64,000 bases of DNA from Bacteroides oleiciplenus YIT 12058 (GCF_000315485.1 NZ_JH992946.1:310001-374000), one strand, 5' to 3'; shown: positions 1 through 8,697, counted from the stretch's first letter. Translations and numbers: made by a program. Notes: generated by a model not told the origin, from the sequence alone.

Positions 1-26
1 ATGATATTCAAAATCAAAATGCGTAG
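1..26 (+). CDS. rplP: 50S ribosomal protein L16, 3' end only
   Basis: Only the last codons are in the window. Reading from base 3 gives DIQNQNA followed by TAG at 24-26, which fits the C-terminus of Bacteroides L16 as I remember it, and L16 is the expected gene just before L29 in the S10/spc cluster. The gene begins upstream of the window. The call rests mainly on gene order. Confidence 0.75.
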
Positions 27-31
27 TGGAT

Positions 32-229
32 ATGAAAATAGCAGAAATTAAAGAGATGCCTACCAATGACTTGGTAGAAAGAGTAGAGGCAGAAGTGACG
101 AATTATAACCAGATGGTTTTAAATCATTCTATTTCTCCTTTGGATAATCCTGCTCAGATCAAACAATTACGCAGGACTATTGCGCGTATGAAAACAGAAT
201 TACGCCAAAGAGAACTTAACAATAAATGA
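32..229 (+). CDS. rpmC: 50S ribosomal protein L29
   Basis: Small protein of the large subunit located near the exit of the nascent-peptide tunnel. The 65-residue product starts MKIAEIKEM and has the family's two-helix layout, ending in the basic stretch LRRTIARMKTELRQREL. A GTG at 26 in the same frame would add two residues, but it overlaps the rplP stop, so the ATG at 32 is preferred. Its stop overlaps the most upstream possible rpsQ start, consistent with coupled translation. Confidence 0.95.
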   Translation: MKIAEIKEMPTNDLVERVEAEVTNYNQMVLNHSISPLDNPAQIKQLRRTIARMKTELRQRELNNK

Positions 230-495
230 TGAGTTTGATGGAAGCAAGAAATTTAAGAAAAGAAAGAACTGGGGTTGTGCTGAGCAATAAAATGGATAAA
301 ACCATCACAGTAGCAGCTAAATTTAAGGAAAAGCACCCCATATATGGCAAGTTCGTTAGCAAAACGAAGAAGTACCATGCTCATGATGAAAAGAATGAGT
401 GCAATATCGGCGATACTGTACACATCATGGAAACTCGTCCTTTGAGCAAGACTAAGAGATGGAGATTAGTAGAAATAATTGAAAGAGCGAAGTAA
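226..495 (+). CDS. rpsQ: 30S ribosomal protein S17
   Basis: Primary 16S rRNA-binding protein of the small subunit with an OB fold. The family signature is visible: GVVLSNKMDKTITV near the N-terminus and the central KYHAHDEKN block, then ETRPLSKTKRW near the end. Possible ATG starts lie at 226, 229 and 238. The conserved part begins at MEARNLRKERTG (238), so the first four residues are uncertain. It overlaps the rpmC stop and is followed two bases later by rplN. Confidence 0.95.
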   Translation: MMSLMEARNLRKERTGVVLSNKMDKTITVAAKFKEKHPIYGKFVSKTKKYHAHDEKNECNIGDTVHIMETRPLSKTKRWRLVEIIERAK

Positions 496-497
496 TT

Positions 498-863
498 ATG
501 ATACAAGTAGAATCCAGACTTATAGTATGTGATAATAGTGGAGCAAAAGAAGCTCTCTGTATTCGTGTTTTGGGCGGTACAGGTCGTCGTTATGCTTCAG
601 TAGGAGACGTGATTGTTGTTTCAGTAAAGAGCGTTATCCCTTCAAGTGATATTAAAAAAGGTGCAGTGTCTAAAGCTTTGATCGTACGTACTAAGAAAGA
701 AATCCGTCGTCCCGATGGCTCTTATATACGTTTTGATGATAATGCTTGTGTGTTGTTGAACAACGCAGGCGAGATTAGAGGTAGTCGTATTTTCGGTCCG
801 GTAGCAAGAGAACTTCGTGCTACTAACATGAAAGTTGTGTCACTCGCCCCTGAAGTACTTTAA
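498..863 (+). CDS. rplN: 50S ribosomal protein L14
   Basis: Large-subunit protein at the subunit interface (bridges to 16S rRNA). The 121-residue length is normal, it starts MIQVESRL, and it contains the family's SGAKEALCIRVLGG and IFGPVARELR blocks. It lies between rpsQ and rplX as in the standard spc operon, with two bases separating it from the rpsQ stop. Confidence 0.97.
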   Translation: MIQVESRLIVCDNSGAKEALCIRVLGGTGRRYASVGDVIVVSVKSVIPSSDIKKGAVSKALIVRTKKEIRRPDGSYIRFDDNACVLLNNAGEIRGSRIFGPVARELRATNMKVVSLAPEVL

Positions 864-883
864 TTTTGTAAAAGATTTAAGTA

Positions 884-1204
884 ATGAGTAAACTACATAT
901 TAAAAAAGGCGATACAGTTTACGTAAACGCTGGTGAAGACAAAGGTAAAACTGGTCGCGTATTGAAGGTTCTAGTTAAAGAGGGCCGTGCAATTGTTGAA
1001 GGTATCAACATGGTATCTAAGAGCACTAAACCGAATGCAAAGAACCCACAAGGTGGTATTGTGAAGCAGGAAGCTTCTATCCACATTTCTAACTTGAATC
1101 CGGTTGATCCAAAAACTGGTAAAGCAACGCGTGTTGGTAGAAAAGAAAGTTCTGATGGAACTTTAGTGCGTTATTCTAAAAAATCAGGAGAGGAGATTAA
1201 GTAA
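884..1204 (+). CDS. rplX: 50S ribosomal protein L24
   Basis: Assembly-initiating large-subunit protein with a KOW motif. The motif is visible at the N-terminus (KKGDTVYVNAGEDKGKTGRVLKV), followed by the VEGINMVSKSTKPN segment. Length 106 residues is typical. Its stop codon overlaps the ATG of rplE (TAATG), an arrangement that suggests translational coupling. Confidence 0.97.
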   Translation: MSKLHIKKGDTVYVNAGEDKGKTGRVLKVLVKEGRAIVEGINMVSKSTKPNAKNPQGGIVKQEASIHISNLNPVDPKTGKATRVGRKESSDGTLVRYSKKSGEEIK

Positions 1205-1761
1205 TGAGTAATACTGCTAGTCTTAAGAAAGAATATGCAGAGCGTATTGCGCCTGCGTTGAAATCACAGTTCCAGTATTCTTCTGCAATGCAGATACCCG
1301 TACTTAAGAAGATTGTTATCAATCAGGGTTTAGGTATGGCGGTTGCCGACAAGAAGATTATTGAGGTTGCAATTAATGAGATGACTGCTATTACAGGTCA
1401 AAAAGCTGTAGCAACGATTTCTCGTAAAGATATCGCGAACTTTAAGTTGCGTAAGAAAATGCCTATTGGTGTTATGGTAACTTTGCGTCGTGAAAGAATG
1501 TACGAATTCCTTGAAAAATTAGTTCGTGTAGCTCTTCCTCGTATCCGTGACTTCAAGGGTATTGAGAGTAAGTTTGATGGAAAGGGTAATTATACTCTTG
1601 GTATTCAGGAACAAATCATTTTCCCTGAAATTAATATCGATAGTATTACTAGAATTCTCGGAATGAATATTACCTTTGTAACCTCTGCAGAAACAGATGA
1701 AGAAGGTTATGCCTTGTTGAAAGAATTCGGTTTACCGTTTAAAAACGCTAAAAAAGATTGA
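1204..1761 (+). CDS. rplE: 50S ribosomal protein L5
   Basis: 5S rRNA-binding protein of the central protuberance. At 185 residues it has the normal length. Conserved blocks include VVINQGLG-type sequence near residue 40 (KIVINQGLG), TGQKAVATISRKDIANFKLR, and GNYTLGIQEQIIFPEI near the C-terminal half. The start overlaps the rplX stop. Confidence 0.97.
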   Translation: MSNTASLKKEYAERIAPALKSQFQYSSAMQIPVLKKIVINQGLGMAVADKKIIEVAINEMTAITGQKAVATISRKDIANFKLRKKMPIGVMVTLRRERMYEFLEKLVRVALPRIRDFKGIESKFDGKGNYTLGIQEQIIFPEINIDSITRILGMNITFVTSAETDEEGYALLKEFGLPFKNAKKD

Positions 1762-1767
1762 TAAGTT

Positions 1768-2067
1768 ATGGCAAAGGAATCAATGAAAGCACGTGAAGTA
1801 AGACGTGCTAAATTAGTAGCCAAATATGCCGAGAAGAGAGCTGCATTGAAGCAAATCGTTAGAACAGGTGATCCTGCAGAAGCTTTTGAAGCTGCACAAA
1901 AATTGCAAGATCTGCCAAAGAATTCTAACCCGATTCGTATGCATAACCGTTGTAAATTGACTGGTCGTCCGAAAGGATATATCCGTCAGTTCGGCATCTC
2001 TAGAATTCAATTCCGTGAGATGGCTTCTAACGGTCTTATTCCCGGTATTAAGAAAGCAAGCTGGTAA
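1768..2067 (+). CDS. rpsN: 30S ribosomal protein S14, zinc-free long form
   Basis: Small-subunit head protein. The 99-residue product lacks the CxxC...CxxC zinc ribbon and is the longer zinc-independent form. The C-terminal signature RCKLTGRPKGYIRQFGISR is present. It follows rplE by six bases, in the usual spc order. Confidence 0.97.
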   Translation: MAKESMKAREVRRAKLVAKYAEKRAALKQIVRTGDPAEAFEAAQKLQDLPKNSNPIRMHNRCKLTGRPKGYIRQFGISRIQFREMASNGLIPGIKKASW

Positions 2068-2086
2068 TTTTTTGTTTTAAATATTG

Positions 2087-2101
2087 TCAGGGTAGTCCTG
2101 A
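2087..2101 (+). other. Small hairpin upstream of rpsH
   Basis: TCAGG and CCTGA form a perfect 5-bp stem around a five-base loop in the 53-base rpsN-rpsH gap. No T-run follows, so it is not a good terminator. S8 autoregulates the spc operon in E. coli, so a control role is possible, but nothing here shows it. Confidence 0.3.
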
Positions 2102-2120
2102 TTAATTTAATTTTTATTAT

Positions 2121-2516
2121 ATGACTGATCCAATAGCAGATTATTTGACGAGGTTGCGGAACGCTATTCAAGCAAAGCACAGAGTAGTGGAAGTTCCCGC
2201 TTCAAATTTGAAAAAAGAAATCACTAAGATTCTTTTTGAGAAAGGCTACATTCTTAATTATAAGTTTGTAGAAGATGGTCCTCAAGGTACAATTAAAGTT
2301 GCCTTGAAGTATGATCCGGTTAACAAAGTAAACGCAATAAAGAAACTGGAGAGAATATCTTCTCCGGGTTTGCGTCAGTATACCGGTTATAAGGACATGC
2401 CGCGAGTTATTAATGGTTTGGGTATTGCTATAATATCTACTTCCAAAGGTGTAATGACTAACAAAGAAGCCGCTGAACTGAAGATTGGTGGTGAAGTATT
2501 GTGTTATGTATATTAA
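2121..2516 (+). CDS. rpsH: 30S ribosomal protein S8
   Basis: Primary 16S rRNA-binding protein, known in E. coli as the translational repressor of the spc operon. The start MTDPIADYLTRLRNA and the C-terminal block ISTSKGVMTNKEA with GGEVLCYVY are diagnostic. Length 131 residues is normal. A larger-than-usual 53-base gap with a small hairpin precedes it. Confidence 0.97.
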   Translation: MTDPIADYLTRLRNAIQAKHRVVEVPASNLKKEITKILFEKGYILNYKFVEDGPQGTIKVALKYDPVNKVNAIKKLERISSPGLRQYTGYKDMPRVINGLGIAIISTSKGVMTNKEAAELKIGGEVLCYVY

Positions 2517-2531
2517 TAGGAGGAATTAGCA

Positions 2532-3101
2532 ATGTCAAGAATAGGAAAATTACCCATTAGTATTCCCGCTGGAGTAACAGTTACTCTAAAAGAAAATGTG
2601 GTTACCGTGAAGGGACCAAAAGGCGAACTTAGCCAATATGTAGATCCTGCTATCAATGTTGTCATCGAAGATGGTCATGTGACTTTGAGTGAAAATGAAA
2701 ATGCAATGCTGGATAATTCTAAGCAAAAGCATGCATTCCATGGCTTATACCGCTCTTTGGTTCACAACATGGTTGTTGGTGTATCTGAAGGATATAAAAA
2801 GGAGTTGGAGCTTGTCGGTGTAGGTTACCGTGCTTCTAACCAAGGTAATATCATTGAATTATCTTTAGGTTACACGCACAATATCTTCATACAGTTGCCT
2901 TCTGAAGTAAAAGTAGAGACAAAATCTGAAAGAAATAAGAATCCTCTTATTATTTTGGAGTCTTGCGATAAACAATTGCTGGGTCAAGTTTGCTCTAAGA
3001 TACGTTCTTTCCGTAAGCCCGAACCGTATAAAGGTAAAGGTATTAAGTTTGTTGGTGAAGAAATTCGTAGAAAGTCTGGTAAATCTGCCGGCGCTAAGTA
3101 A
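2532..3101 (+). CDS. rplF: 50S ribosomal protein L6
   Basis: Large-subunit protein near the GTPase-associated centre, with two homologous domains. The start MSRIGKLPI, the GVGYRA segment and the C-terminal EPYKGKGIKF signature are visible. Length 189 residues. The gene is preceded by AGGAGG about eight bases before the ATG, one of only a few recognisable Shine-Dalgarno sequences in the window. Confidence 0.97.
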   Translation: MSRIGKLPISIPAGVTVTLKENVVTVKGPKGELSQYVDPAINVVIEDGHVTLSENENAMLDNSKQKHAFHGLYRSLVHNMVVGVSEGYKKELELVGVGYRASNQGNIIELSLGYTHNIFIQLPSEVKVETKSERNKNPLIILESCDKQLLGQVCSKIRSFRKPEPYKGKGIKFVGEEIRRKSGKSAGAK

Positions 3102-3122
3102 TTTACATAAAATTAGAATGTT

Positions 3123-3467
3123 ATGACAACAAAAATAGAAAGACGAATTAAGATCAAATATAGAGTACGCAACAGAATTTCAGGTACTGCTGAACGTCCG
3201 CGTATGAGTGTATTTAGAAGCAATAAGCAAATCTATGTTCAGCTTATCGACGATTTGAGCGGTAAGACTTTGGCTGCTGCTTCTTCTTTGGGTATGACTG
3301 AGAAGTTGCCGAAGAAGGAACAAGCTGCAAAGGTTGGTGAGTTGATTGCTAAGAAGGCTCAGGAAGCAGGTATTACTACTGTTGTTTTCGACCGTAATGG
3401 TTACTTGTATCATGGGAGAGTAAAAGAAGTAGCTGATGCTGCTCGTAACGGTGGACTTAAATTTTAA
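3123..3467 (+). CDS. rplR: 50S ribosomal protein L18
   Basis: 5S rRNA-binding protein of the central protuberance. The 114-residue sequence has the conserved core RPRMSVFRSNKQIYVQLIDD and the C-terminal FDRNGYLYHGRVKEVADAAR. It lies between rplF and rpsE as expected. Confidence 0.97.
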   Translation: MTTKIERRIKIKYRVRNRISGTAERPRMSVFRSNKQIYVQLIDDLSGKTLAAASSLGMTEKLPKKEQAAKVGELIAKKAQEAGITTVVFDRNGYLYHGRVKEVADAARNGGLKF

Positions 3468-3472
3468 TCATT

Positions 3473-3988
3473 ATGGCAATTAATAATAGAGTTAAGATTA
3501 CAAACGATATAGAACTGAAAGACCGTTTGGTTGCTATTAATCGTGTAACCAAAGTGACCAAGGGTGGTAGAACTTTTAGTTTCTCTGCAATTGTTGTTGT
3601 AGGTAACGAAGAAGGAATTATCGGTTGGGGTCTTGGTAAAGCTGGTGAAGTTACTGCAGCTATCGCTAAAGGTGTTGAGTCAGCTAAGAAGAACCTGACA
3701 AAGGTACCTGTGTTGAAAGGTACTGTTCCTCACGAACAGTCTGCTAAGTTCGGTGGTGCGGAAGTATTTATCAAACCGGCTTCTCATGGTACTGGCGTGG
3801 TTGCAGGTGGTGCAATGCGTGCTGTACTTGAAAGTGTTGGTATTACAGATGTTTTGGCTAAGTCAAAAGGATCTTCTAATCCGCACAACCTGGTGAAAGC
3901 TACTATTTTGGCGTTGGGTGAAATGCGTGATGCACGTATGGTTGCTCAAAACAGAGGAATTAGTATTGAAAAAGTATTTAGAGGATAA
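3473..3988 (+). CDS. rpsE: 30S ribosomal protein S5
   Basis: Decoding-accuracy protein of the small subunit body. The double-stranded RNA-binding-like N-terminal domain (LKDRLVAINRVTKVTKGGR, then GNEEGIIGWGLGKA) and the C-terminal domain with KGSSNPHNLVKATILAL are intact. Length 171 residues is normal. Five bases follow the rplR stop. Confidence 0.97.
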   Translation: MAINNRVKITNDIELKDRLVAINRVTKVTKGGRTFSFSAIVVVGNEEGIIGWGLGKAGEVTAAIAKGVESAKKNLTKVPVLKGTVPHEQSAKFGGAEVFIKPASHGTGVVAGGAMRAVLESVGITDVLAKSKGSSNPHNLVKATILALGEMRDARMVAQNRGISIEKVFRG

Positions 3989-3998
3989 GGAGGAATAT

Positions 3999-4175
3999 AT
4001 GTCGACTATAAAGGTTAAACAAATTAAAAGTAGAATTGGTGCTCCGGCTGATCAGAAAAGAACTCTCGATGCACTGGGACTTCGTAAGTTGAATCGTGTG
4101 GTTGAACACGAGTGTACTCCTTCAATTCTTGGAATGGTGGATAAGGTTAAACACTTGGTTACCATTGTTAAGTAA
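3999..4175 (+). CDS. rpmD: 50S ribosomal protein L30
   Basis: Small 58-residue large-subunit protein. The L30 signature IKVKQIKSRIGAPADQKRTL is followed by LGLRKLNRVVEH. An in-frame upstream extension is open to 3918 but lies inside rpsE. The ATG at 3999 sits just after AAGGAGG (3987-3993), which overlaps the rpsE stop and fixes this start. Confidence 0.97.
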   Translation: MSTIKVKQIKSRIGAPADQKRTLDALGLRKLNRVVEHECTPSILGMVDKVKHLVTIVK

Positions 4176-4205
4176 TTATTTGTTGAATATAAAACGAATT
4201 ACAAT

Positions 4206-4652
4206 ATGAACTTAAGTAATTTAAAACCTGCAGAAGGATCTACTAAAACAAGAAAGAGAATTGGACGTGGTCCAGGCTCTGGCTTAGGAGGTACTTCTAC
4301 CAGAGGTCATAAGGGAGCTAAATCAAGATCAGGTTATTCTAAGAAGATCGGTTTTGAAGGTGGTCAGATGCCTCTCCAACGTCGTGTTCCTAAATTCGGT
4401 TTTAAGAACATTAATCGTGTAGAGTATAAGGCTATCAATTTGGATACAATTCAGAAACTTGCTGAAGCTAAGAAGTTAGAATCAGTTAGTATTAATGACT
4501 TTATCGCTGCTGGCTTTATTTCTTCAAATCAGTTGGTAAAAGTATTAGGTAATGGAACTTTGACTACAAAGTTGGATGTGCAAGCTCATGCATTCTCTAA
4601 GACTGCTGTTGCTGCCATTGAAGCTGCTGGTGGAAGTGTAGTAAAACTCTAA
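4206..4652 (+). CDS. rplO: 50S ribosomal protein L15
   Basis: Late-assembly large-subunit protein. The glycine/arginine-rich N-terminus (RIGRGPGSGLGGTSTRGHKG) and GFEGGQMPLQRRVPKFGF are diagnostic. Length 148 residues. It directly precedes secY with a four-base gap, the conserved order in bacteria. Confidence 0.97.
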   Translation: MNLSNLKPAEGSTKTRKRIGRGPGSGLGGTSTRGHKGAKSRSGYSKKIGFEGGQMPLQRRVPKFGFKNINRVEYKAINLDTIQKLAEAKKLESVSINDFIAAGFISSNQLVKVLGNGTLTTKLDVQAHAFSKTAVAAIEAAGGSVVKL

Positions 4653-4656
4653 TTCG

Positions 4657-5997
4657 ATGAGAAAAGCTATTGAAACATTAAAGAATATATGGAAAATTGA
4701 GGATCTGAGACAACGGATCCTCATTACCATATTGTTTGTGGCAATCTACCGTTTCGGCTCATATGTTGTATTGCCTGGTATTAATCCGGCTATGCTGACA
4801 CAATTGCATCAACAAACAAGCGAGGGCCTCTTAGCCTTATTAAACATGTTTTCGGGAGGAGCATTCTCTAATGCATCTATTTTTGCATTAGGAATTATGC
4901 CTTATATCTCTGCTTCAATTGTTATTCAGTTGTTGGGAATTGCGGTTCCGTATTTCCAGAAACTTCAACGTGAAGGTGAGAGTGGTAGAAGAAAAATGAA
5001 CCAGTATACTCGTTATTTGACGATTATCATTCTGTTAGTTCAGGCTCCTTCTTATTTGCTCAATCTTAAAATGCAGGCCGGTCCTTCCTTAAATGCTTCA
5101 TTAGATTGGACTCTGTTCATGGTTACCTCTACCATTATCTTGGCAGCTGGTAGTATGTTTATTTTGTGGCTTGGTGAGAGAATCACTGATAAGGGTATCG
5201 GTAATGGTATTTCATTTATTATCTTAATCGGTATTATCGCTCGTTTACCTCAGTCTTTATTTCAGGAATTAATTTCCCGTATGACTGATAAGACAGGTGG
5301 TTTGGTTATGTTTTTAATTGAAATCGTATTCCTGTTGCTGGTAATTGCAGCTGCAATTTTGTTGGTGCAAGGTACAAGAAAAATTCCTGTACAGTACGCT
5401 AAAAGAATTGTTGGTAACAAGCAATATGGCGGTGCAAGACAGTACATTCCGTTGAAAGTGAATGCAGCTGGTGTAATGCCTATTATATTTGCTCAGGCAA
5501 TTATGTTTATTCCTATCACCTTTATTGGTTTTTCAAATGTAGATCATGTGAGCGGTTTTGTTCGTGCATTTACTGATCATACAAGCTTCTGGTATAATTT
5601 CGTATTTGCAATAATGATTATACTCTTTACGTATTTTTATACTGCAATTACGATTAACCCGACTCAGATGGCTGAGGATATGAAGAGAAATAATGGTTTC
5701 ATTCCGGGTATCAAACCGGGAAAGAAAACAGCAGAGTATATCGATGATATCATGTCTCGTATTACATTGCCTGGTTCTTTTTTCTTGGCTTTGGTAGCTA
5801 TTATGCCTGCTTTTGCTGGTATTTTTGGTGTGAAAGCTGAATTTGCTCAATTCTTCGGTGGTACATCTTTGTTAATTCTTGTAGGTGTAGTTCTTGATAC
5901 ACTCCAGCAGATTGAAAGTCATTTGTTGATGAGACATTATGATGGTTTATTAAAGTCTGGTCGTATTAAAGGGCGTAGTAACGTAGCTGCATATTAA
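4657..5997 (+). CDS. secY: SecYEG translocon channel subunit SecY
   Basis: Central pore protein of the inner-membrane Sec translocon, moving unfolded precursors across, or into, the membrane with SecE and SecG. The 446-residue product shows about ten hydrophobic segments. SecY landmarks include YRFGSYVVLPGI at the first helix, GIMPYISASI, GIGNGISFIILIGI, and the cytosolic loop with TRKIPVQYAKR. It is co-transcribed with the ribosomal protein genes, as in most bacteria. Confidence 0.98.
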   Translation: MRKAIETLKNIWKIEDLRQRILITILFVAIYRFGSYVVLPGINPAMLTQLHQQTSEGLLALLNMFSGGAFSNASIFALGIMPYISASIVIQLLGIAVPYFQKLQREGESGRRKMNQYTRYLTIIILLVQAPSYLLNLKMQAGPSLNASLDWTLFMVTSTIILAAGSMFILWLGERITDKGIGNGISFIILIGIIARLPQSLFQELISRMTDKTGGLVMFLIEIVFLLLVIAAAILLVQGTRKIPVQYAKRIVGNKQYGGARQYIPLKVNAAGVMPIIFAQAIMFIPITFIGFSNVDHVSGFVRAFTDHTSFWYNFVFAIMIILFTYFYTAITINPTQMAEDMKRNNGFIPGIKPGKKTAEYIDDIMSRITLPGSFFLALVAIMPAFAGIFGVKAEFAQFFGGTSLLILVGVVLDTLQQIESHLLMRHYDGLLKSGRIKGRSNVAAY

Positions 5998-6008
5998 TCT
6001 TTTAGAAG

Positions 6009-6806
6009 ATGATATTTCTTAAAACGGAAGATGAAATAGAGCTGCTCCGTGAGAGTAATTTGCTTGTTGGGAAGACATTGGCTGAAGTTGCAAAACTAGT
6101 AAAGCCAGGAGTTACTACAAAAGAGCTGGATAAAGTAGCGGAAGAGTTCATTAGAGATCATGGTGCTGTTCCTACTTTTAAGGGGTTCCCTAATCAATAT
6201 GGTGATCCATTTCCAGCTTCGTTATGTACATCGGTAAATGAGCAGGTGGTACATGGTATTCCTGGAAATATAGTACTGAAAGAGGGTGATATTGTGTCGG
6301 TTGATTGTGGTACTTATTTGAATGGGTTTTGCGGTGATTCTGCCTATACGTTTTGTGTAGGAGAAGTAGATGAGGAAGTTCGCAAATTATTGAAGGTTAC
6401 TAAAGAAGCATTATACATCGGAATAGAAAATGCCGTTCAAGGAAAGCGGTTGGGTGATATCGGATATGCAATACAACAACATTGTGAGTCCAATTCCTAC
6501 GGTGTAGTGCGTGAATTTGTTGGTCATGGCATTGGCAAGGAGATGCATGAAGATCCTCAGGTTCCTAATTATGGAAAACGTGGTTATGGAACAGTTTTAA
6601 AGAAAGGTCTTTGTATAGCTATTGAACCAATGATAACGCAAGGTGGTCGCCAAATAGTAATGGAGCGTGATGGCTGGACGGTGAGAACGAAAGATTGGAA
6701 GTGCGCAGCTCATTTTGAACATACAGTAGCTGTAGGAGCTGGCAAAGCTGATATTTTATCATCGTTTGAATTCATAGAAGAAGTATTAGGAGATAAAGCA
6801 ATTTAA
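6009..6806 (+). CDS. map: Methionine aminopeptidase, type I
   Basis: Removes the initiator methionine from nascent proteins in the cytoplasm. The pita-bread fold metal ligands are visible: the VDCGTYLNGFCGDSAYT block supplies two aspartates, followed by FVGHGIGKEMHE (His), AIEPM (Glu) and HFEHT (Glu). The 265-residue length without a long N-terminal extension is typical of type I enzymes. It lies between secY and infA, a common Bacteroidota arrangement. Confidence 0.97.
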   Translation: MIFLKTEDEIELLRESNLLVGKTLAEVAKLVKPGVTTKELDKVAEEFIRDHGAVPTFKGFPNQYGDPFPASLCTSVNEQVVHGIPGNIVLKEGDIVSVDCGTYLNGFCGDSAYTFCVGEVDEEVRKLLKVTKEALYIGIENAVQGKRLGDIGYAIQQHCESNSYGVVREFVGHGIGKEMHEDPQVPNYGKRGYGTVLKKGLCIAIEPMITQGGRQIVMERDGWTVRTKDWKCAAHFEHTVAVGAGKADILSSFEFIEEVLGDKAI

Positions 6807-6815
6807 AAATTTAAT

Positions 6816-7034
6816 ATGGCTAAGCAATCTGCAATAGAACAAGATGGAGTTATAGTTGAAGCATTGTCTAATGCAATGTTTCGTGTTGAATTAGAAAACG
6901 GACATGAGATTACTGCACATATTTCCGGTAAGATGCGAATGCATTACATAAAAATCCTGCCGGGTGATAAAGTAAGAGTCGAAATGTCTCCTTACGATTT
7001 ATCGAAAGGAAGAATTGTATTTAGATATAAATAA
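6816..7034 (+). CDS. infA: Translation initiation factor IF-1
   Basis: 72-residue OB-fold factor that occupies the ribosomal A site during initiation. The signature is clear: MAKQSAIEQDGVIVEALSNAMFRVELENG-type start and GDKVRVEMSPYDLSKGRIVFRYK-type end, seen here in full. Nine bases follow map. Its position between map and rpmJ is usual. Confidence 0.98.
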   Translation: MAKQSAIEQDGVIVEALSNAMFRVELENGHEITAHISGKMRMHYIKILPGDKVRVEMSPYDLSKGRIVFRYK

Positions 7035-7043
7035 AATTAAGAT

Positions 7044-7160
7044 ATGAAAGTAAGAGCATCTTTAAAGAAACGTACGCCAGAATGTAAGATCGTTAGACGC
7101 AATGGCCGTTTGTATGTTATTAACAAGAAAAATCCTAAGTATAAACAACGTCAAGGATAA
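7044..7160 (+). CDS. rpmJ: 50S ribosomal protein L36, zinc-free form
   Basis: 38-residue protein reading MKVRASLKKR, then CKIVRRNGRLYVI and ending KYKQRQG before TAA. This is the L36 pattern, but with only one cysteine, so it lacks the usual zinc-binding Cys/His set and is the C-minus form. It sits between infA and rpsM, exactly where L36 belongs. Confidence 0.96.
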   Translation: MKVRASLKKRTPECKIVRRNGRLYVINKKNPKYKQRQG

Positions 7161-7194
7161 TATTATTATTTTTGCAAAAAAAATAATTTAGTAT

Positions 7195-7575
7195 ATGGCT
7201 ATAAGAATAGTTGGTGTCGATTTGCCTCAGAACAAGAGAGGTGAAGTTGCGTTGACCTATATCTATGGAATAGGTCGTAGTAGTTCAGCAAAGATTTTGG
7301 ATAAAGCTGGTGTAGATAAAGACCTGAAAGTGAAAGACTGGACGGACGATCAAGCTGCCAAGATTCGTGAGATCATTGGTGCAGAATTTAAAGTAGAAGG
7401 TGATCTTCGCTCGGAAGTTCAATTGAATATCAAACGTTTGATGGATATTGGTTGCTACCGTGGTGTACGTCATCGTATCGGTTTGCCTGTAAGAGGCCAG
7501 AGCACAAAGAATAATGCTCGTACTCGTAAGGGTAGAAAGAAAACCGTTGCAAATAAGAAAAAAGCTACTAAATAA
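7195..7575 (+). CDS. rpsM: 30S ribosomal protein S13
   Basis: Small-subunit head protein contacting the large subunit and tRNA. Start [15 protein letters not shown], the helix-two-turn-helix region, and C-terminal [22 protein letters not shown] are the family signature. The basic tail NKKKATK is present. Length 126 residues is normal. It begins the alpha-operon part of the cluster. Confidence 0.97.
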
Positions 7576-7586
7576 TAATTGTTGAT

Positions 7587-7976
7587 ATGGCAAAAAAAAC
7601 AGTTGCAGCAAAGAAGAGAAATGTGAAAGTTGACGCTAATGGACAGTTGCATGTTCATTCATCTTTCAACAATATTATTGTTTCTCTCGCAAATAGTGAA
7701 GGGCAGATTATTTCTTGGTCATCTGCTGGTAAAATGGGATTTAGAGGTTCTAAAAAGAATACTCCTTATGCAGCACAGATGGCTGCCCAGGATTGTGCAA
7801 AGATTGCATTTGATCTTGGCCTGAGAAAGGTAAAAGCATATGTGAAGGGCCCAGGTAACGGACGTGAGTCTGCTATTAGAACTATCCACGGTGCTGGTAT
7901 CGAAGTTACTGAAATCATAGATGTAACTCCGCTTCCACATAATGGTTGTCGTCCGCCGAAAAGACGTAGAGTTTAA
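7587..7976 (+). CDS. rpsK: 30S ribosomal protein S11
   Basis: Platform protein of the small subunit near the mRNA exit. The core blocks [19 protein letters not shown], the [14 protein letters not shown] segment and C-terminal [13 protein letters not shown] are diagnostic. Length 129 residues. A lysine-rich N-terminus ([12 protein letters not shown]) precedes the conserved domain. Confidence 0.97.
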
Positions 7977-8005
7977 GATTTACCTTTAATAAAAATGATC
8001 TTGAT

Positions 8006-8055
8006 TTTGTTATTGGATTACATTAATTTCTCTCTGTAATCGCGGCTGCAACAAA
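8006..8055 (+). other. Nested stem-loop in the rpsK-rpsD intergenic leader
   Basis: The 115-base gap before rpsD is the longest inside the cluster. GATTACA (8016-8022) pairs with TGTAATC (8035-8041), and an outer TTTGTT (8006-8011) can pair with AACAAA (8050-8055). No T-run follows, so it is not an obvious terminator. S4 is a known autoregulator of alpha-operon mRNA in E. coli, so a leader role is possible but is inference. Confidence 0.35.
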
Positions 8056-8091
8056 TTGAGTTCATGAATAAACAATTAAAATTTAAAAGAA

Positions 8092-8697
8092 ATGGCTAGA
8101 TATACTGGACCAAAATCAAGAATAGCCCGTAAATTCGGTGAAGGTATCTTTGGAGCAGATAAAGTTTTGTCTAAGAAAAATTATCCTCCCGGACAGCACG
8201 GCAATTCAAGAAAAAGAAAAACTTCAGAGTATGGTGTTCAACTTCGTGAGAAACAGAAGGCCAAATACACCTATGGAGTTTTAGAAAAACAATTCCGTAA
8301 CTTGTTTGAAAAGGCAGCTACTGCAAAGGGTATTACCGGTGAGGTACTTCTTCAATTGTTGGAAGGTCGTCTTGATAATGTAGTATTCCGTTTGGGTATT
8401 GCTCCTACTCGTGCAGCTGCTCGTCAGTTGGTGAGTCACAAGCATATTACTGTGGATGGTGAAGTGGTAAATATACCTTCATTTGCAGTAAAACCAGGTC
8501 AGGTGATTGGTGTTCGCGAAAGATCTAAGTCTTTGGAAGTAGTTGCTAATTCACTGGCTGGTTTTAACCATAGCAAGTATCCTTGGTTGGAATGGGATGA
8601 TAACTCAAAGGTTGGCAAATTGCTGCATGTGCCTGAAAGAGCAGACATTCCTGAAAACATTAAAGAACATTTGATCGTAGAATTGTATTCTAAATAA
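8092..8697 (+). CDS. rpsD: 30S ribosomal protein S4
   Basis: 16S rRNA-binding assembly protein of the small subunit. Start MARYTGPKSRIARKFGE, the LREKQKAKYTYGVLEKQF segment and the S4 RNA-binding domain (RLDNVVFRLGIAPTRAAARQLVSHKHI) are present. No N-terminal zinc cysteines are seen, so it is the zinc-free form. Length 201 residues is typical. Confidence 0.97.
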   Translation: MARYTGPKSRIARKFGEGIFGADKVLSKKNYPPGQHGNSRKRKTSEYGVQLREKQKAKYTYGVLEKQFRNLFEKAATAKGITGEVLLQLLEGRLDNVVFRLGIAPTRAAARQLVSHKHITVDGEVVNIPSFAVKPGQVIGVRERSKSLEVVANSLAGFNHSKYPWLEWDDNSKVGKLLHVPERADIPENIKEHLIVELYSK

